From the NCBI GenBank assembly GCA_035634255.1, contig DASQDI010000083.1:1-64000 (forward strand): DNA of 64,000 bases, in the 5' to 3' direction. Positions 61,386-64,000 of this stretch are shown here, one piece after another; position 1 is the stretch's first letter; every line of letters begins with the position of its first letter. This stretch comes from DATLMR01 sp035634255. Its GTDB lineage: Bacteria; Acidobacteriota; Blastocatellia; UBA7656. Below the pieces are notes generated by a model. It saw only the letters and a list, made by a program, of their open reading frames with translations, made no database searches and had not been told where the DNA came from. The position numbers were made by a program, and so were the translations under genes.

Positions 61386-62012
61386 ATGAAGAGATCGAGG
61401 TCCCTGAATGCATTTTTATTCATCTGTGTGACGACAATCATAAGCTCCGACCCCGGCCTGCTCGCGGCCGGGCAGTTCGGGGCGGCAGGGAGACCGGAGC
61501 CGGAAGCCGCGCCCCTCTCGCCTGCGGGCGGCGCGAGTAAGAGGGCGGAGGCGAGCGCCGGCCCGCCCATCAGCAGGGTCGGGCTCAGGCCCTCGCCGGG
61601 CGTCGTCCTGTTCGAGATGTCCAGAATCAACGTCGAAGTGATCAGGGAGTTCAAGAAGGTCTGGAGAATCTCGGGCCTCGGCATCAACAACGTCGAGGGT
61701 TTCGTCCGGGTGCTGTTGAGGCCCGACGGGACCTACGAGGCGCAGTCGCTCGGCATGTCGAACGAGTTCAAAAAATTCACCTTCAAGTGGGACCCGCAGA
61801 CGGTAGCGATTGCGCACACGCACCCTAACAATAACGACCCGAGGCCGTCGGGGCAGGACCTCGACCTGTCCAACAGGTTTCGGATTCCGATATTCACCCT
61901 TACGAACAGGGGGATGTACATGTATGATCCGCTGACCCGGAAGATCACGCTTGTGCATCAAGGGCTCGACTGGCTGAACCCTTCGAAGTGGGCCTCCGTT
62001 AAGTTCGTTTAG
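61386..62012 (+). CDS. exported JAB/MPN-type (JAMM motif) protein
   Basis: This 208-residue protein has an N-terminal signal segment and, near residues 143-157, HTHPNNNDPRPSGQD, the JAMM zinc motif H-x-H-P-x(n)-S-x-x-D found in JAB1/MPN metalloproteases. The rest of the domain (RVLLRPDGTYEAQSLG before and IPIFTLTNRGMYMYDP after) is consistent. Most JAMM proteins are cytoplasmic deubiquitinase-like; export would be unusual. The start is an ATG with GGGGGATGAGCA upstream. Confidence 0.75.
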   Translation: MKRSRSLNAFLFICVTTIISSDPGLLAAGQFGAAGRPEPEAAPLSPAGGASKRAEASAGPPISRVGLRPSPGVVLFEMSRINVEVIREFKKVWRISGLGINNVEGFVRVLLRPDGTYEAQSLGMSNEFKKFTFKWDPQTVAIAHTHPNNNDPRPSGQDLDLSNRFRIPIFTLTNRGMYMYDPLTRKITLVHQGLDWLNPSKWASVKFV

Positions 62013-62072
62013 TTCCCTGGGAGGAGGTTCGCGGGGAGGATTCGGCGCGGAGGCGGGTCGGCGACAGCGTTG

Positions 62073-62903
62073 CTAGCCCGCCTTCCCAAAAGCGTAGATT
62101 GGCAGAGTGGGCGCTTCCGAGCCCCCTTCGGGCTCAAGCGTGATGGCCGCCGCGTCGAGGCCCCCGATCTCTGGCGGGACGTTGATGACGCTGAAGCCGT
62201 AGCCCTTATCGTCCAGCCTGATCAAACCCGCGTTGATCTTCGCGTCGGGCTTTACGAACCATAGCTGGTAGACCTTCCCCGGAGGAGGGCGGGGCAGGTT
62301 GACCGCCACCACCCAGTTGTTATTCGCCTTGTCCCAATATATCCGCCCGGATGAGTCGGGCGCGGCCGGCTGCCCGTCGAGCTGGATCACCCTCGGATCA
62401 CTCGGGGGCTCGTTCAACTCAGCCCTCAACTCCTGCGCCTCGCTGCTCACGGAGGCGAGCTGCCGCCGGGTAGAGTCCGCCTCCTGCCTCGTCTGCCTCC
62501 ATGAAACGAAGAGAGCGATGGCCGCGATTGCGAATGCGGCGGCGACGGCCCACGGGATGATCCCGCCCCGCCTGGGAGCGGCAGGGATGGCCGGGGCAAC
62601 CTCGCGCGGAATGGCGTCGGTCCGGGGCGATCTCTGAGGGGTTTCTTTCGGTGAAGTTTCCTGCGGCTCGCGACTGATCCGGACCGCGAGCAGGTCCCGG
62701 AGGTAGGGGGGCGGTGTCTCTTCGGCAAATCCCGAGTCGAGGGCTCCGACGACATCCTGAAATTCGGATAATTCGGCCGCGCACACGTCGCACCCTTCCC
62801 GCAAATGAACTTCAAACGCCCGAGCCTCAAGCTGGCTCAATGATCCGAGCGCGTACAGCGCGGCCCTCTCCCTGGTCTCTTCCGATACTTCCTGATGCTT
62901 CAA
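62073..62903 (-). CDS. RskA-type anti-sigma factor
   Basis: This 276-residue protein has an N-terminal zinc-finger-type helix bundle with EVHLREGCDVCAAEL (HxxxxGCxxC), a single membrane helix near residues 115-131 and a C-terminal RskA-like extracytoplasmic domain (NNWVVAVNLPRPPPGKVYQLWFV). It should sequester an ECF sigma factor and release it by regulated proteolysis. It lies downstream of a ChrR-type gene and a SigK-type sigma gene in one operon. Confidence 0.88.
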   Translation of the reverse strand: MKHQEVSEETRERAALYALGSLSQLEARAFEVHLREGCDVCAAELSEFQDVVGALDSGFAEETPPPYLRDLLAVRISREPQETSPKETPQRSPRTDAIPREVAPAIPAAPRRGGIIPWAVAAAFAIAAIALFVSWRQTRQEADSTRRQLASVSSEAQELRAELNEPPSDPRVIQLDGQPAAPDSSGRIYWDKANNNWVVAVNLPRPPPGKVYQLWFVKPDAKINAGLIRLDDKGYGFSVINVPPEIGGLDAAAITLEPEGGSEAPTLPIYAFGKAG

Positions 62904-62939
62904 TGCCCTTGTCCCTTCCTGCCTGATGACTGCGATGGT

Positions 62940-63548
62940 CTAATCCAGGAACTCGTACGTCACGGGTGCAATCAGTAAAAAGGTCGTCCCCCCGACGGTG
63001 TAGGTCGTGTCGTGGATGCTGCCCTCTTCGGCCCTGTGATAGTCGCCCGGCCCGAGCCTCACGTCCTGAATGTAGCAGTCGCCCTCAAGGATGAATAACT
63101 GCTCAGGCCCGCTGTGCCTGTGTCGCGCGAGCCTCTTGCCCGGCGCCATCTTCACGAGCGAAGTGGCGAGGCCCGACCCTTCGTCCACGGACAACCTCTT
63201 TATGAATATCCCCGCGTTTACTTCGTGCCATGCGAGTTCTTCGGTCCGGATAGACCTCGTCTTATGAGATGAAGAAAGGGCTGGTTCGGGTGCCTCCGCC
63301 GCCGGCGGGGCTTCCGATGCGATCCGGGCGGAGAGCCTCTCGCGGGTCCCCTGGGAAGGCGTCTCCATCTCCGCGGCGAATCCGAGGTCAACTACGACCG
63401 ACTCGTAAGCGGTGACCTCCCGCGAACAGAGCTCGCACCCTTCGACCAGATGGGTCTCGAAGACTCGCGCTTCCTTCTCGTCGAGCATGCCGAGAGCGTA
63501 CAGCGCAGCAGTCTCTGTGAATTCGTCTTCAGCTTCGCTGTGCTTCAT
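62940..63548 (-). CDS. ChrR-like cupin anti-sigma factor
   Basis: This 202-residue protein has an N-terminal anti-sigma zinc motif (ETHLVEGCELCSREV) and a C-terminal cupin domain (LARHRHSGPEQLFILEGD, then GPGDYHRAEEGSIHDT), the layout of ChrR, which senses singlet oxygen and binds zinc. It lacks a membrane helix. I use ATG 63548; its start overlaps the end of the upstream sigma factor gene by about 20 bp. Confidence 0.88.
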   Translation of the reverse strand: MKHSEAEDEFTETAALYALGMLDEKEARVFETHLVEGCELCSREVTAYESVVVDLGFAAEMETPSQGTRERLSARIASEAPPAAEAPEPALSSSHKTRSIRTEELAWHEVNAGIFIKRLSVDEGSGLATSLVKMAPGKRLARHRHSGPEQLFILEGDCYIQDVRLGPGDYHRAEEGSIHDTTYTVGGTTFLLIAPVTYEFLD

Positions 63549-64000
63549 AATTGCCCCCAAGCACCGGCTTCAGAAGCTCCCGCAGCTTCATCATCCCCAG
63601 CCGGGTGCGCGTCTTGACTGTACCGAGAGGCTGCCCCAGCTTGAGGGCGATCTCGCTGTGGCTCAGGCCGGAAAAATAGGCGAGCTCTAAAACCTCCCTC
63701 TGCTCGGCGGACAGGGTGTCGAGCGCCTCGCGCACGATCTTCTGCCGCTCGGAAATTTCCGTGGCCTCCTCCGGGCTCTGCGCTTTCGACCTCAACTCTC
63801 CGACGGTCTCAATCGGCTCCTTATGCTGGTGCTCCTGCCTGCCCGCCCTGAGCCGGTCAATCGCGCGGCTCCGCGCGATGGTCATCATCCAGGCCAGAGG
63901 CGCTCCCCGCTTGCTGTCATACGTCGACGCCTGCCTCCACACCTGCGTGTAGACATCGAGCAGCACCTCTTCCGCCGCCGAACGGTCGCTGAGTATCCGG
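63529..64000 (-). CDS. ECF sigma factor (SigK-like), 5' end outside window
   Basis: At least 157 codons are in frame to the right edge. Region 2 segment WMMTIARSRAIDRLRAG and region 4 helix-turn-helix SHSEIALKLGQPLGTVKTRTRLGM are present, placing it in the SigK/EcfG-like ECF families regulated by RskA/ChrR anti-sigmas. The start codon lies beyond 64000. The two downstream anti-sigma genes form an operon with it. Confidence 0.9.
   Translation of the reverse strand, partial: RILSDRSAAEEVLLDVYTQVWRQASTYDSKRGAPLAWMMTIARSRAIDRLRAGRQEHQHKEPIETVGELRSKAQSPEEATEISERQKIVREALDTLSAEQREVLELAYFSGLSHSEIALKLGQPLGTVKTRTRLGMMKLRELLKPVLGGNYEAQRS

Overview
The window is about 64 kb of GC-rich bacterial DNA. The gene families resemble those of soil Acidobacteriota (Blastocatellia-like), but no taxonomic marker is present, so this placement is a guess. 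The right edge cuts through an ECF sigma factor gene.

Region 1 (1-5.6 kb) is accessory DNA: paired 9-bp repeats resembling a transposon end, a tRNA-Cys 3' fragment beside the C-terminal remnant of a tyrosine integrase, and a run of minus-strand cassette genes separated by integron attC-like sites with no integron integrase in view. The cassettes encode an unknown protein, a kelch lipoprotein, a DUF1772 protein, a 24-residue ORF and a TIGR02587/TIGR02588 membrane pair. A short IS256-derived non-autonomous element follows.

Region 2 (5.6-15.1 kb) is an envelope and redox block. An ECF sigma factor diverges from a DoxX-type gene over a mirrored promoter pair. Downstream are a c-type cytochrome, RibA, a Crp/Fnr regulator, a secreted unknown, a Tat-exported multicopper oxidase, an SCO1-type copper protein and a beta-propeller. 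A 16-bp palindrome of Crp-site geometry lies before the copper oxidase operon.

Region 3 (15.3-22.6 kb) holds an LRR-Roc-COR protein with C-terminal membrane segments, an FAD oxidoreductase-Rieske fusion, a large DUF4157 protein and a small membrane protein.

Region 4 (22.9-55.8 kb) is the centrepiece: a nearly complete extracellular contractile injection system (eCIS) in one direction, with many start/stop overlaps. It has a sheath terminator, two sheath and two tube genes, LysM protein, hub, spike, PAAR tip, gp25, two J-like wedge proteins, a propeller-fused tail protein, three tandem proteins sharing an uncharacterised domain, a tape measure, an AAA ATPase, and an effector module (two DUF4157 proteins with matching N-terminal halves and different tips, a HEAT protein, an Lgt-like membrane protein and an unknown). 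A sigma-54 activator faces the cluster at its far end, and a good -24/-12 promoter lies before the first eCIS gene, suggesting RpoN-dependent control. No classical tail fibre gene was recognised.

Region 5 (56-64 kb) is ordinary: an alpha/beta hydrolase, a TolB-like/GH16 fusion, a Tat-exported TIM-barrel epimerase, a secreted JAMM-motif protein, and a SigK-type sigma factor with ChrR-like and RskA-like anti-sigma factors.
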